Positions 1 through 9,298 of a stretch of 64,000 bases of DNA are shown here, piece after piece (position 1 is the stretch's first letter; each line of letters starts with the position of its first letter). The translations under genes and the position numbers were made by a program. This DNA comes from Tautonia rosea (GTDB lineage Bacteria > Planctomycetota > Planctomycetia > Isosphaerales > Isosphaeraceae): positions 434,001 through 498,000 of the forward strand of contig NZ_JABBYO010000004.1 of NCBI RefSeq assembly GCF_012958305.1, given 5' to 3'. The notes beneath the pieces were generated by a model, which saw only the letters and a program-made list of their open reading frames with translations, was not told the DNA's origin and searched no databases.

Positions 1-304
1 GGTAGGAATTTGCTCCCACCCGAAATCCCAGTCGTCGGTGCGAGTCGCCATGCAGGGCCGTGACCATGATGATTGGCAAGCTCATGGTTTCGGGAACCGA
101 TCGGATCTGTCGGCAGACCTCAAACCCATCGATGTCCGGCAGCATGAGGTCGAGCAAGACAAAGTCGGGGCGAAACGTGCGAACATGATCGACCCCGGAT
201 CGGCCGTCGAAGGCCATTTTCGGCTCGATTTGTCGAAGTCGCAGAAACGACGCAGCCATCTCGGCCTGGTCCGGGTCATCCTCGACGATCAGGGCCGTCT
301 CCAT
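1..304 (-). CDS. Response regulator receiver domain (3' part outside window)
   Basis: The reading frame starts at an ATG at 304 with a GGAGG ten bases upstream and is still open at the window edge, so only the first 101 residues are visible. They form a CheY-like receiver: acidic pocket E8-D9-D10 after a short beta strand, phospho-acceptor D52 in the L-L-D-L-M-L-P motif followed by D-G-F-E, and the switch threonine T82 in I-I-M-V-T-A. The conserved lysine (K-P) would lie just beyond the edge. It would accept phosphate from a histidine kinase in the cytoplasm. Whether an output domain follows cannot be seen, and no kinase lies next to it in the window. Confidence 0.9.
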   Translation of the reverse strand, partial: METALIVEDDPDQAEMAASFLRLRQIEPKMAFDGRSGVDHVRTFRPDFVLLDLMLPDIDGFEVCRQIRSVPETMSLPIIMVTALHGDSHRRLGFRVGANSY

Positions 305-793
305 CGTCGATAAGCCTCCGCCGGGACGAGGGAACCTGCCCAGGAGACTCGTCCCCGAGGGTTGACACCGTAGCGGTTCCAACCGAGCACCACAACTTCG
401 AGCCGTTCTGCGATCGGACCGATCCGAAATCAATGCTCAAGGGTGCATCGTTCGCCAGATTTCGGATGCCTCGGAACGATTGGACGCAACACGATCACGA
501 TGATTCATACTCGGCCTGAAGAACAGAACGAAGGTGCTCATCATTGCGATCTCTTGAAAATCGTATGCCGATGAGGCGGGCGAGTCTAGCCTTGAGTCTT
601 CGGCCGATCGAGCTTGGACCTCGACCGTGCTCAGACTCTCAGGAAAGGCGATTGTCATCTCCGACGAGACTCGACTCGCGGATCTGTTCCGACACCTTCC
701 TGATTGTCGCAGGGCTCATAACATCCGCAAGCTATCGGCCTTTCTCGCGCGGATCAAGAGGCCAGATGAGCCTCGGCGCGATCTGTGCGCTCG
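305..793. other. Gene-free stretch
   Basis: About 490 bases between the 3' end of the large secreted-protein gene and the response regulator start. Apart from the inverted repeat next to the regulator I see no convincing coding frame, RNA or strong terminator. Short open frames on both strands have no family resemblance and no good ribosome binding site. It probably holds the regulator's promoter and the terminator of neither gene in an obvious form. Confidence 0.5.
323..355 (-). other. Inverted repeat in the leader of the response regulator gene
   Basis: A perfect 8-base inverted repeat (GGGACGAG at 323-330, CTCGTCCC at 348-355) lies 19 bases upstream of the regulator start codon. It could form a leader hairpin or be a dyad operator. 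Nothing in the sequence tells these apart. Confidence 0.35.
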
Positions 794-3700
794 TCAGTCT
801 CGACGAGACGGACGAGGTGTGCTGCTCACCGGCCCGGGACGTTGACGGTCCGGATCCGAGGATGGAGTTCCCTCGAACGGATCGGGGGCCGGCTCGATTC
901 GTTCGGTCGCGTCTGGCAGGGCTCCAAGGGTCGGTGCCGTTGGAGGGACCGGGGCTCCAGGCTGCTCCGCCCGCTCGATGCGGAGGTCGTCGAAGAAGAC
1001 CTCTCCGCTTGTTGCCGCCAGACCGAGGGTCACGGTCAGCTCTCCGTCCTCGGGAGCCCTCCGATAGAGCACGACTCTCCGCCATTCGGGCAAGGCCGAA
1101 AACTGGCGATATTGCATCAATTCACCGCCGATCGAGTCTCGGATGATCACCCCGCCCCCACTTCCGGGGGTCTGGAACACCGGCATTTTCACCAGAACCG
1201 AGATCCGGAGAAACTCGTGACGTCGGACCGAAATCGGTGGGCTCTGAATCGCCACAGTCGGCCGGTCCTGCACGGGCGGGAACTCCTCGATCGACTGCCC
1301 CTCGGCGGGCTGCACGCGCAATCGGAGCAACCGCTCACTGCCGCGGACGTTGCTGGTCGGGTCGGCCTCGATGTCGATCAATCCTTCGAGTCCGGGAACC
1401 TCGTACCCGACGCTGGTCCATCCCTCTCGAACGTAAAGCGCCGGGTCGGCTTCCTCGAACTCGCCGCTCGGCAAGAGATTACGTCCGAAGGGGTAGGTTC
1501 GGATCGTACTCGTCCAGAACAGTTCGAGTTGAGGCAGGGTGTTGAAGCACATCAACGGGGGAGCTGAGATGGGAGTGAGTTCGAGCTTCACCTCTGGATC
1601 ATGGGCGAAGACGGTCGAGTCTTTCAGGTCCTTCATGGCTCGCATGTGGTGTTGCTTCATCAAAATTTGCAGTGGGCGGATCACGCGTCGAGCGTTGGCG
1701 AAGGCGATTTCGGCTTCTCCACGAGACAGGCCCGCCCGAGCAGCACGAAGCTGCTCCTCAGCAATTGCCAGCAGCGTATCGCTCCCTTTCACGTCGAAAC
1801 CGTCGAGCACCAACTGTGAGTGGGACTCGACGATGGCGTCCCGCTGAAGTTCGGCCTGTTCGATTGCGAGCTCAGCCGCGATCGGAGCCCAGGAGGCAAT
1901 CGTCTGTTCGAGCTGACGGATCAGCTCGGTGTTGGGGGTCAGCAAGATCCAGGCCGTTGCTCCAAAGTCGGTCAGATGGAGCTCGATTCCCCCGGGAACC
2001 CGTTTGCGATCAAGATTTCGGATGCCTCCCAGCGTAATCTCCCAGGCAGAGACGTTCGTATGCCCGGGAACCGTCAGGCGTACTTCCTTCTGGGCAAGCT
2101 GGCCCGGAACCCACTGCGCATCCCAGTCCAGGTTGCTGACAAGCAGCAAGGTTCCTCGGCGATCAGGAGTGGTGAAGCCAACCGCCTGAATATGGCTAAG
2201 AGCCCCGATCTCCTGCTTTTGCGTCGGATCACGCCGGGTGTAGTTTTCTTCGATCGGCCTGCCGGTTTCAATTCCGAGGGGGGGATAGACCTTGTACGAG
2301 TGGATGGTTCCCACGTTTCGTGCGAGAATTTCCTGGAACAGGTCGATCTCTGCGTTGAGCAGTTGCAGCTCAATCAATCGAGCGCGGCCCGAGGTTCGGG
2401 TCAGCTCGGCATCTCCTCGGTAACCAATTCCTCGGTATCCGGCCGAAAGGGCGGCCGCCGTGGCGATCCGGATTTGCTCGGGCAAGATCTGAGGACGCCC
2501 CCACGAGGGCGGGGGGTCGGAGCCGTAGATGGCCCGCTGGAGCTCAGGAGGGGCCGAGGCGGGAATCCAGGTCCAGAACAACGCCTCGACATTCGTCAAA
2601 CCGGTCAGATCGCGCCGCTGGGCCAGGTAATTGAAGTAGTGAAGCGGTTGGGTCATCGTCCCCCAGGGAGTCCCGTGAGCCCCGACCAGATCCATTCGGC
2701 CCGGTCGGCTCGTATAGAGGGCGTGTTCCCCGGCCACGTCACCGGTTGTCAGGATCGAAACACCCGATGCGGTGTCCACGTCCTGCACCGAATCGACGGC
2801 AGCCCGAACTCGCTTCAAGGTCGCCTGGCGATCATTCCAAAGGTCCTGACCTCCCAGTTTCTCGCCCAGGTGCCAGAAGGCGACTGCTTCTCGCCTGGGA
2901 TAGGAGGTCATGGCCGATGACAGGGTTGCCGCGTCGGCCGCTCCGAGCAGCGAATCGCCAAGCATTGGCATCAAGAGCATCCCCGAGTCGACCGCTCGGT
3001 TGACGTTTTCAATCGAGGTCCCCGATCGGACCGCGAACACGTCGAACCCGAACCGTCTCAATTCCTCGGGAGAGGCTCCGGGCGCATCGATAATCGTAGG
3101 GAGCCACGGAAAATACGCCCGAAGCGGCTCGTCGAGCAGTTCTAGGCGGTTGCGATTGAATCGAAATCGACCGCCGGCCAGGGCCGGGTCGTCACCGGGA
3201 GACGAAAGGTCGGGACCGAGCTCCTCCGCACCATCCGGACTGTCTGAGGCAAACCCGATCCGCGGATTGGGCCGATTCGCCAGCAATTCGGGATCGACCG
3301 GGGCGATGCGCAAGGCGTCGACCATCACCTCCGACTCTCCCGTCCCGCCGTACAGATTCAGAACGATCCGATCGAGGTAGGCCCCTTCGATGCGGACCTT
3401 CTGATTCGATTTGAGCCGGAGAATTCGGGCCTGACGTTCGACGTTTGAGGGCAGCTCTCGCAGTTCCAGACGACGCCAACGGCCGGATTCCTCATAGAGC
3501 GTGCCGCCGACATTGACATAGAACGGCTGGCCAGTTTCCGGGTCGAGGTCGTTCGGCAAGACCACCCGGCCAATGATCTGCACACCGGGCCGGTTCGACC
3601 GGACGTAAATCGAGACGCGTAAGTCCTCGCTGAGGGGCAGCTTTGGCAAGGGATAACTTGCATAGACGCCACTGCCCGGACCCGCCACGAACTGAAACCG

Positions 3701-4093
3701 CTCGCTCAATCCCTCAAACGCCCCTTCACTCGTCCGATCATGCACACGCATCTGCAAGGGGGCATCGGCCGCCTCTTGCCGGAATGCCACGCGAGGATCC
3801 TCGAAGTCCTCGGCCAAGGTGCTGATGGTCTGGCTCGGTGGCTCCTCCATCGGTTCGGGAGGATCGACGCGAGAGGATTCCGGGGCAGCGGGAACGCGTC
3901 CCTGGGTCGGGATCGGGGCCTCGGCGGGCAAGTCGCGGGCATCACCCTCGATCGTCGGAGCGGGGACCGGAAGTTCAGGTAGTTCCAGACTGGGAGGCTC
4001 GGGGACTTCGAAGGTCTGAGCAACCGATTCTGCGCCTCTGGTCATCACCAAAATCGTCAGGAATGCCAGACAGACCCAGGTTCGCACGCGCAT
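794..4093 (-). CDS. Large secreted protein, jelly-roll / barrel-like / jelly-roll architecture, unknown function
   Basis: About 1,099 residues from the ATG at 4093, chosen because it begins a clear signal peptide (M-R-V-R-T-W followed by a hydrophobic stretch and an A-Q cleavage site). An in-frame ATG at 4168 would add 25 polar residues in front of it and is less likely. After a Pro/Glu-rich linker, residues of roughly 80-260 look like a carbohydrate-binding jelly roll ending in V-M-V-D-A-L-R-I. The middle (about 300-680) has spaced W-H-L-G-E, G-T-P-W-G and Y-R-G-I-G-Y segments that recall a TIM-barrel glycosidase, though I cannot assign catalytic acids. A helical stretch follows, and a second jelly roll ends in V-F-F-D-D-L-R-I-E, a motif common at the end of CBM4/9-like domains. 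It is probably periplasmic or surface-located. Function is not recognised; sugar binding is inference from domain shape. Confidence 0.75.
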   Translation of the reverse strand: MRVRTWVCLAFLTILVMTRGAESVAQTFEVPEPPSLELPELPVPAPTIEGDARDLPAEAPIPTQGRVPAAPESSRVDPPEPMEEPPSQTISTLAEDFEDPRVAFRQEAADAPLQMRVHDRTSEGAFEGLSERFQFVAGPGSGVYASYPLPKLPLSEDLRVSIYVRSNRPGVQIIGRVVLPNDLDPETGQPFYVNVGGTLYEESGRWRRLELRELPSNVERQARILRLKSNQKVRIEGAYLDRIVLNLYGGTGESEVMVDALRIAPVDPELLANRPNPRIGFASDSPDGAEELGPDLSSPGDDPALAGGRFRFNRNRLELLDEPLRAYFPWLPTIIDAPGASPEELRRFGFDVFAVRSGTSIENVNRAVDSGMLLMPMLGDSLLGAADAATLSSAMTSYPRREAVAFWHLGEKLGGQDLWNDRQATLKRVRAAVDSVQDVDTASGVSILTTGDVAGEHALYTSRPGRMDLVGAHGTPWGTMTQPLHYFNYLAQRRDLTGLTNVEALFWTWIPASAPPELQRAIYGSDPPPSWGRPQILPEQIRIATAAALSAGYRGIGYRGDAELTRTSGRARLIELQLLNAEIDLFQEILARNVGTIHSYKVYPPLGIETGRPIEENYTRRDPTQKQEIGALSHIQAVGFTTPDRRGTLLLVSNLDWDAQWVPGQLAQKEVRLTVPGHTNVSAWEITLGGIRNLDRKRVPGGIELHLTDFGATAWILLTPNTELIRQLEQTIASWAPIAAELAIEQAELQRDAIVESHSQLVLDGFDVKGSDTLLAIAEEQLRAARAGLSRGEAEIAFANARRVIRPLQILMKQHHMRAMKDLKDSTVFAHDPEVKLELTPISAPPLMCFNTLPQLELFWTSTIRTYPFGRNLLPSGEFEEADPALYVREGWTSVGYEVPGLEGLIDIEADPTSNVRGSERLLRLRVQPAEGQSIEEFPPVQDRPTVAIQSPPISVRRHEFLRISVLVKMPVFQTPGSGGGVIIRDSIGGELMQYRQFSALPEWRRVVLYRRAPEDGELTVTLGLAATSGEVFFDDLRIERAEQPGAPVPPTAPTLGALPDATERIEPAPDPFEGTPSSDPDRQRPGPVSSTPRPSRRD

Positions 4094-4369
4094 GTAAACT
4101 TGCTTCTTGGGCCGATCTCCACCGGAGGGGAGTGCCTGCCGCGAATCGCTCCCGAGGGAATCGTTCATGACTCCGGGCCTCCCTGCCACTTTAGCCGTCA
4201 ATTCTCGACCCGCTCCCCGATCCTCCGGGGACAGCGTGACGATCCAGGTACGTTCTCGTTGAGAAAGGGATGGGGCCAGTCGGTCGATCGCGGAAGCATG
4301 GCTTCGCTGTCGGCAATCGAGAATCCCCCGAGTGTTCCTGGACGTCGACAATACATCGCGCGACGCAAG

Positions 4370-5290
4370 TTACTCTCGGTTCTCATTGTCGAGAAGGCCA
4401 GTTTTTCCGGGCGACTCGGGAAGTGAAGCCCACCGACCCAGCCACTCCAGTACGACTCGGCCCACGGCCTCGATCGCTCCGACATCGCAGGCCTCGGGAC
4501 GATCATCGAGCGTGTGCCATTGGGGATAATCGAGATCCACCAGGGCGATTGCTGGCACCCCGATTCCGAGCAGCGGCAAGTGGTCGTCCTCGACGTAATG
4601 TCCCCAATCGTCCGAGAATCGTGACGTTCCACGATTTCGGGCCACGTTCCAGAGGTCTTCGGTCAACCAGGCCGCGTAATCCCTTCCAAACCCTTCTCGG
4701 GTCAGGCACATCTCTCGGCCAGCGATCATGTCGAGCACCACGGCCGCCGCGTAGCTCGGCCCCCCTGCCCGCTCCTGGTTTCGGGCTCGGAGGGCAAATT
4801 CGCAGGAGCCGAGGCAGTAGTCTCCCACTTCGTCGAAGACCAGTTCCTCGGCATCAAACATCACCAAATCGACCCCCGCCGAACCGGGCAGTTCGGTCAG
4901 ATGCCTCGCGAGTTCCATCAACGCCGCGACCCCCGAGGCACCATCGTTCGCTCCCAGGAAGGGGCCAAGCACACGGGTCGGATCACGCTCTCGGTCCGCT
5001 CTCGGTCGGGTATCGCCGTGCCCGCCGATGAGAACACGATCCGGTCGTTCGGGTCGCCACGAGCCCACAACATTCGCCAGCCTGACTGTGCGTTCCGAGA
5101 GCGGGTGAACCCCTTCGAACTCCTGGATGCTCACCTCAGCGCCGTGTGATCGGAATGCCTCGGCCACAATCCCCCGCTGCCGCTCCATCGCCTCCGAACC
5201 TGCCGGCCTCGGTCCTAGACTGCAAAGCCGGATCAGGTCGTTCATCGCCCGATGGCCGTCGAAGCGGTCAGCATAGGTGGAAGGATTCAT
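4370..5290 (-). CDS. M28 family zinc peptidase / glutaminyl cyclotransferase-like protein
   Basis: A 306-residue protein of the M28 fold. Expected metal ligands are visible in order: the H in G-G-H-G-D-T-R, the bridging D in G-A-N-D-G-A-S-G, the E-E pair in M-F-D-A-E-E-L, a D in the D-D-W-G-H region and the late H-T-L-D-D. The pattern L-M-E-L-A-R-H-L after the bridging Asp and the absence of PA/PDZ domains are closest to glutaminyl-peptide cyclotransferase-like members, so either amino-terminal hydrolysis or pyroglutamate formation is possible. There is no signal peptide. The start ATG overlaps the stop of the upstream sulfatase (ATGA), which supports translational coupling and fixes the start. 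Confidence 0.85.
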   Translation of the reverse strand: MNPSTYADRFDGHRAMNDLIRLCSLGPRPAGSEAMERQRGIVAEAFRSHGAEVSIQEFEGVHPLSERTVRLANVVGSWRPERPDRVLIGGHGDTRPRADRERDPTRVLGPFLGANDGASGVAALMELARHLTELPGSAGVDLVMFDAEELVFDEVGDYCLGSCEFALRARNQERAGGPSYAAAVVLDMIAGREMCLTREGFGRDYAAWLTEDLWNVARNRGTSRFSDDWGHYVEDDHLPLLGIGVPAIALVDLDYPQWHTLDDRPEACDVGAIEAVGRVVLEWLGRWASLPESPGKTGLLDNENRE

Positions 5291-7098
5291 GGGTCAATCC
5301 GCTCCAGGACGACCCCTTTGAGGTCCATGACCCCGGCTCCCGGAACCTCGACGGCGCGTATCGTGAGGACCTGCCGACCAGTTCCAAGGCGCAGCAAGCC
5401 AAGGGAAAGTTCGTTCCAGTCCTTTTCATAAGCTTCCCCTCTCCAGTCCCCTTGATCGTTGAAGGAGCCGCGCGGCACGCGGTCGGGACTGGGGATTGGC
5501 GCGGGGTCGTGTGCTTCGGTGAGTATTCCTTCAACTGATGACTCCCCTGCCTCGACTCGGACGCGCGCCCCCAGATTGGCATCGGGGGCCGTGTAGCGAA
5601 GTGTCACACGGTAGTCGCCCGCCTGGAGCACATCGAGATCGAACTGAATGCGTTGATCCGTGCGGGTCCAGTTGGTGAGCCAGTCGTTCGCATAGCCATG
5701 CGTGGCCCACCAGCGAATGCCCCCCTCGAAAGTCGCATCGGGGCCAAGCAAGGTAACGATGGGCCGATCGGGATGGCCGACCGGGACGGGGATTGCACGG
5801 TCCCAGTCCTGGGTGACTTCGGCGAACCAGGAGTCGTAAGCCCGCGCCAGGGTCCGGGTCTGTTCCGGGTGGTCCGCAGCGATATTGCGCTGCTGGCTGG
5901 GATCGGCGATCATGTCGTACAGTTGCTCACTGTTTCGCTCTCGGACGTAGCGAAATTGTTGGGTCCGAACCGACCCGGGCAACGGCGAGCCATCTTCCGG
6001 GATCGGGCGGCATTGATTGGTAAAGAGCAACCGATCGGGCCAGTCAGGCTCGAAGCCGTCGAGTAACGGGAGAAGGCTCACTCCGTCGAAGGCAACCCCC
6101 TTGGGCGGTTCGACCCCACAGAGTTCCAGCAGGGTTGGCATCAGGTCGATGTGGGCGGTGATTTGCGAGACGGTTGTTCCTGGGGCAAGTTGTCCGGGCC
6201 AGCGGAGGAACATTGGAACGCGGGTCCCTCCCTCGTGAATGCTCCCCTTGCGCCCTCGCATTCCGCCGTTATAGCGATCGGTGTTTGGGCCGTTGTCGGA
6301 GAAGAAAACAACAATCGTTTCCTCTGCCAGTTCCAGGGCATCAAGCGTTTGGAGGATGCGAGCAATGTTGGCATCGACCTGCTCGGTCATGGCGTAAACA
6401 GAGGCGAGCTTGGGGTCGAGGCCTTGATTCGCATACTTTTGAAAGAATGTCTCGGGAACCTGATCGGGGCTGTGCGGAACATTGTACGGAATGTAGCAGA
6501 AGAACGGCTGATCACGGTGCCGCCCGATGAAGTCGATCGCGGCATCGGTGAGGATATCGGTGACGTAGCCCTCTGGCGTGATGGGGCGGCCGTTTCTCTC
6601 CAACAGTGGATTGAAATAGTTGTTCAGATGACCGCCACAGAATCCGAGGAACTCGTCAAATCCCTGGCCATTGGGGTGCATCGGGTAATGGGCCCCGTTG
6701 TGCCACTTGCCGAAACAGCCGGTGGCATAGCCGGCATCTCGCAAGGCCTCCGCGAGCGTGATCTCCTCGCTTCGCATCGACTCCAGACGATGCGTGACCC
6801 AGACGGTCCCGGTGCGCAGATGATCCCGCCCGGTGAGCAGACTCGCTCTGGTAGGAGCACAAACCGGGCTCACGAAGAACCGATCGAATCGAACCCCTTG
6901 ACCGGCCAGAAGGTCAAGGGTTGGTGTGTCGATCCCGGGGTTGCCGTGGCAACGGACATCCCCCCACCCCTGGTCGTCGGTGAGGATGATCAACACGTTC
7001 GGCCGTCTTTGCGATCCCTCTCCCTTGCTGACTTCCGGCATGAAGCAAAGGAACGCGATGACAAGTGAGAGGGCGGTGGATCGGACGAGATCGTGCAT
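5287..7098 (-). CDS. Sulfatase (Cys-type arylsulfatase family)
   Basis: A 603-residue secreted sulfatase. A signal peptide (residues 1-26) precedes the classic N-terminal metal site P-N-V-L-I-I-L-T-D-D-Q-G-W-G-D. The C-A-P-T-R signature at residues 80-84 marks the Cys that a formylglycine-generating enzyme must convert to formylglycine. S-D-N-G-P and G-K-W-H-N segments, typical of the alkaline-phosphatase superfamily core, follow. The last 130 or so residues after the catalytic domain form a beta-rich module, probably accessory. It should hydrolyse sulfate esters of polysaccharides in the periplasm or outside. It follows maf by 15 bases and overlaps the M28 gene. The SUMF1-like protein elsewhere in the window lacks catalytic cysteines, so the activating enzyme must be encoded elsewhere. 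Confidence 0.93.
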   Translation of the reverse strand: MHDLVRSTALSLVIAFLCFMPEVSKGEGSQRRPNVLIILTDDQGWGDVRCHGNPGIDTPTLDLLAGQGVRFDRFFVSPVCAPTRASLLTGRDHLRTGTVWVTHRLESMRSEEITLAEALRDAGYATGCFGKWHNGAHYPMHPNGQGFDEFLGFCGGHLNNYFNPLLERNGRPITPEGYVTDILTDAAIDFIGRHRDQPFFCYIPYNVPHSPDQVPETFFQKYANQGLDPKLASVYAMTEQVDANIARILQTLDALELAEETIVVFFSDNGPNTDRYNGGMRGRKGSIHEGGTRVPMFLRWPGQLAPGTTVSQITAHIDLMPTLLELCGVEPPKGVAFDGVSLLPLLDGFEPDWPDRLLFTNQCRPIPEDGSPLPGSVRTQQFRYVRERNSEQLYDMIADPSQQRNIAADHPEQTRTLARAYDSWFAEVTQDWDRAIPVPVGHPDRPIVTLLGPDATFEGGIRWWATHGYANDWLTNWTRTDQRIQFDLDVLQAGDYRVTLRYTAPDANLGARVRVEAGESSVEGILTEAHDPAPIPSPDRVPRGSFNDQGDWRGEAYEKDWNELSLGLLRLGTGRQVLTIRAVEVPGAGVMDLKGVVLERIDP

Positions 7099-7113
7099 CA
7101 GTCGACTCCAGGA

Positions 7114-7692
7114 TCAGTGATGATTTCCAATTGACGGATATTGGCAAATCAACTGTTCGAGGCGTTCCAGGGGTAGGCCAACCACATTCGACCAGCTTCC
7201 GGACGTGACGGAGACGATCGGGTCGTTGTCCTGCACGCCATAGGCCCCCGCCTTCCCCTCCCATTGACCAGAGTCGAGGTGGGCGATCCGTTCGTCGTCA
7301 GTCATTGCTCGAACGTGCACCACGCTCGTTTCGACTGCGCCGACCCATTCGTGGCGTTCGGCGCGGTAGAGACAGAGCCCGGTCAGAATCGCTACCTCTC
7401 GCCCTTCCTGAGCGCGGATCATCCGCTCTGCGTCCTGACGATCGACGGGCTTATTGAGCAAGTTGCCGTCGAGCGTACACGTCGTGTCGGCGGCAAGGAT
7501 CAGGCCCGAGCCGCGGCGCAGGGCGACGGCATGGGCCTTGCGCCAGGCCAGTTCCGCGACGTAAGCAGCTGCGTCGACCGGCCCCTCGGGTTCCAGTTCC
7601 TCGACCCCGGAGGGATCGACCTCAATCGAGTACCCAGCCTCGGTCAGCAGTTGCCGGCGTCGGGGAGATGCGCTGGCGAGGATCAATCGCAT
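7114..7692 (-). CDS. maf: Maf-family nucleotide pyrophosphatase
   Basis: A 192-residue protein of normal family length. It opens with L-I-L-A-S-A-S-P-R-R-R-Q-L-L, the Maf signature that binds the nucleotide phosphates, and has the A-A-D-T-T-C metal-binding aspartate segment, the K-P-V-D-R-Q-D-A-E stretch and the late G-K-A-G-A-Y-G-V-Q-D motif. Maf proteins hydrolyse non-canonical or modified nucleoside triphosphates (dTTP/UTP or m7GTP depending on subfamily) to monophosphates in the cytoplasm. Subfamily cannot be fixed by eye. It sits 45 bases after the Tat-secreted oxidoreductase and 15 bases before the sulfatase, on the same strand. Confidence 0.93.
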   Translation of the reverse strand: MRLILASASPRRRQLLTEAGYSIEVDPSGVEELEPEGPVDAAAYVAELAWRKAHAVALRRGSGLILAADTTCTLDGNLLNKPVDRQDAERMIRAQEGREVAILTGLCLYRAERHEWVGAVETSVVHVRAMTDDERIAHLDSGQWEGKAGAYGVQDNDPIVSVTSGSWSNVVGLPLERLEQLICQYPSIGNHH

Positions 7693-7737
7693 GGTTCGAG
7701 GTCGGCTCCGAGGTTCGAGGAGAGCGGAAGGATGCGA

Positions 7738-9030
7738 TCAGACCTGTTCCGGAATGCCGAACGGTTCGCGGTACGATCGGCGAGTCAGGCTCTGAGCCTC
7801 AGAATCATTGAGGATTTCCTCGGTCGTCGGGTCGAGGGTGAGGAATCCTCGGCCGGTTCGGGCCGTGATGTTGATCAGGTGGGCCAGAGCGGCCGAGTGA
7901 TGCCCCTCCTCGATATCGGCGTGGGGACGACGGCCCGAGGCGATGGCGTCGAGAAAGTCCTCGAAGTGGTGTCGGTCGGAGAACGGCTCCGATTCGACCG
8001 GTACCTGGTCGTTGCCTTCAAACAGTCGCCAGCCGGATCGGCCGATCTCAACGCGTCCCTTCGTGCCGTAGAAGATCACGCCGTTCTCGAAGCCGTTCTG
8101 AACGTAGGGGGACCAGTCGCGCTGCTCGAAGACGAGGATGGCCGGGGTGTCCGGGAAGGTAAACGTGGCAAACGCGGTATCGGGGGTCTCCCAGCGTGCG
8201 TTGACCGCCTTGAAGGCGGTGCAGGAGACGGTGCTGGGCATCCCCACGCCGAGCCCCCAGCGGGCGATGTCGAGGTCGTGGACGCCGTCGTTGCCCACGT
8301 CTCCGGTCCCGTAGTCCCACTGCCAGTGCCAGCTATAGTGGAACCGATTCGGGTTGAAGGGACGCTTGGGGGCGGGGCCGAGCCAGAGGTTGTAGTCGAC
8401 CCCTTCAGGTGGCGGCCCGTCCTCGGCCTCGGGCAGGTCGGGGCGATATTGACTGTTCCAGGCCTTGGCCTGGAGGATCGTTCCGATCCGGCCGGAGGGC
8501 AGGACCTCCTCGATCACGTGGCGATAATGCGGCGTGCTGCGGCTCTGAGTGCCGACCTGCACGACGCGGTCGTACTTCCGAGCGGCCTCAATCATCTTCC
8601 GCCCTTCCCAAAGCGTATGGGAGGCGGGCTTCTCCACATAAACATGCTTCCCAGCCTGGCAGGCCTTGACAGTCGCCGGCGCGTGCCAGTGATCGGGAGC
8701 GCCGATGACCAGGGCATCGACCTCTGGATCATCGAGCACCCGGCGGAAGTCGGTCGCGGTCTTTGGCTCGGAACCTTGCCGCTCGGCAATTGCTGGGACC
8801 GCCTGGCGGAATAGGTTCGTGTCCACGTCGATTAGGTGAGTGACCTGCGACCCCGGCAAGGCCGCGAAACTCTGGGCGAGTCCCCCTCCTCGTCCCCGAA
8901 TACCCATGACAGCGATGTTGACGCGATCGGACGGGGCAGCTTTGCCCGATCGAGCTGGCAGGAGAGTCAGGCCGGCAGCGATCGCGGCCCCGGACTGTCC
9001 GAGGAAGGCACGGCGGTTCGACTCGGTCAT
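7738..9030 (-). CDS. Gfo/Idh/MocA family oxidoreductase with Tat signal
   Basis: About 430 residues from the ATG at 9030, which opens a twin-arginine signal (N-R-R-A-F-L-G followed by a hydrophobic A/G/L stretch). An upstream start at 9093 would bury the signal and is rejected. A Rossmann fold follows (A-V-M-G-I-R-G-R-G-G-G), with the family motif V-E-K-P near residue 120 and the C-terminal alpha/beta domain. Members oxidise or reduce sugars and cyclitols with NAD(P). In planctomycetes, exported Tat-type paralogues are common and often adjoin sulfatases and sugar isomerases, which fits the downstream sulfatase. The exact substrate is unknown. It is the first gene of a likely four-gene run with maf, sulfatase and M28 peptidase. 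Confidence 0.92.
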   Translation of the reverse strand: MTESNRRAFLGQSGAAIAAGLTLLPARSGKAAPSDRVNIAVMGIRGRGGGLAQSFAALPGSQVTHLIDVDTNLFRQAVPAIAERQGSEPKTATDFRRVLDDPEVDALVIGAPDHWHAPATVKACQAGKHVYVEKPASHTLWEGRKMIEAARKYDRVVQVGTQSRSTPHYRHVIEEVLPSGRIGTILQAKAWNSQYRPDLPEAEDGPPPEGVDYNLWLGPAPKRPFNPNRFHYSWHWQWDYGTGDVGNDGVHDLDIARWGLGVGMPSTVSCTAFKAVNARWETPDTAFATFTFPDTPAILVFEQRDWSPYVQNGFENGVIFYGTKGRVEIGRSGWRLFEGNDQVPVESEPFSDRHHFEDFLDAIASGRRPHADIEEGHHSAALAHLINITARTGRGFLTLDPTTEEILNDSEAQSLTRRSYREPFGIPEQV

Positions 9031-9298
9031 GGCTCGGGCTCCGTTCGGAGAGGAAGGTAAAGCAGGGAAAGGCCGGCTTGGCTCAGCGGTCAATCATCAG
9101 GTCATCGTGGGCATGAATTCGGAAATCGTTCATCAAGATCCGCCTGCGTCGGTCGGTTCGACGCTTCCGCATCGTAACCCCTCCGAGTCGTGGGCTCCAG
9201 CGGTGGGACTGCCTTGCCGATCGGGAGCGGTCGCGACTAGCCTGGAAGGACCGGATCGAAGCTCAGCACGCCCAGCCCCCTCGACCCCGCAACCTGCC

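Noticed and set aside
437-658. A 73-codon minus-strand frame upstream of the response regulator
   Set aside because: No family, no ribosome binding site; considered noncoding.
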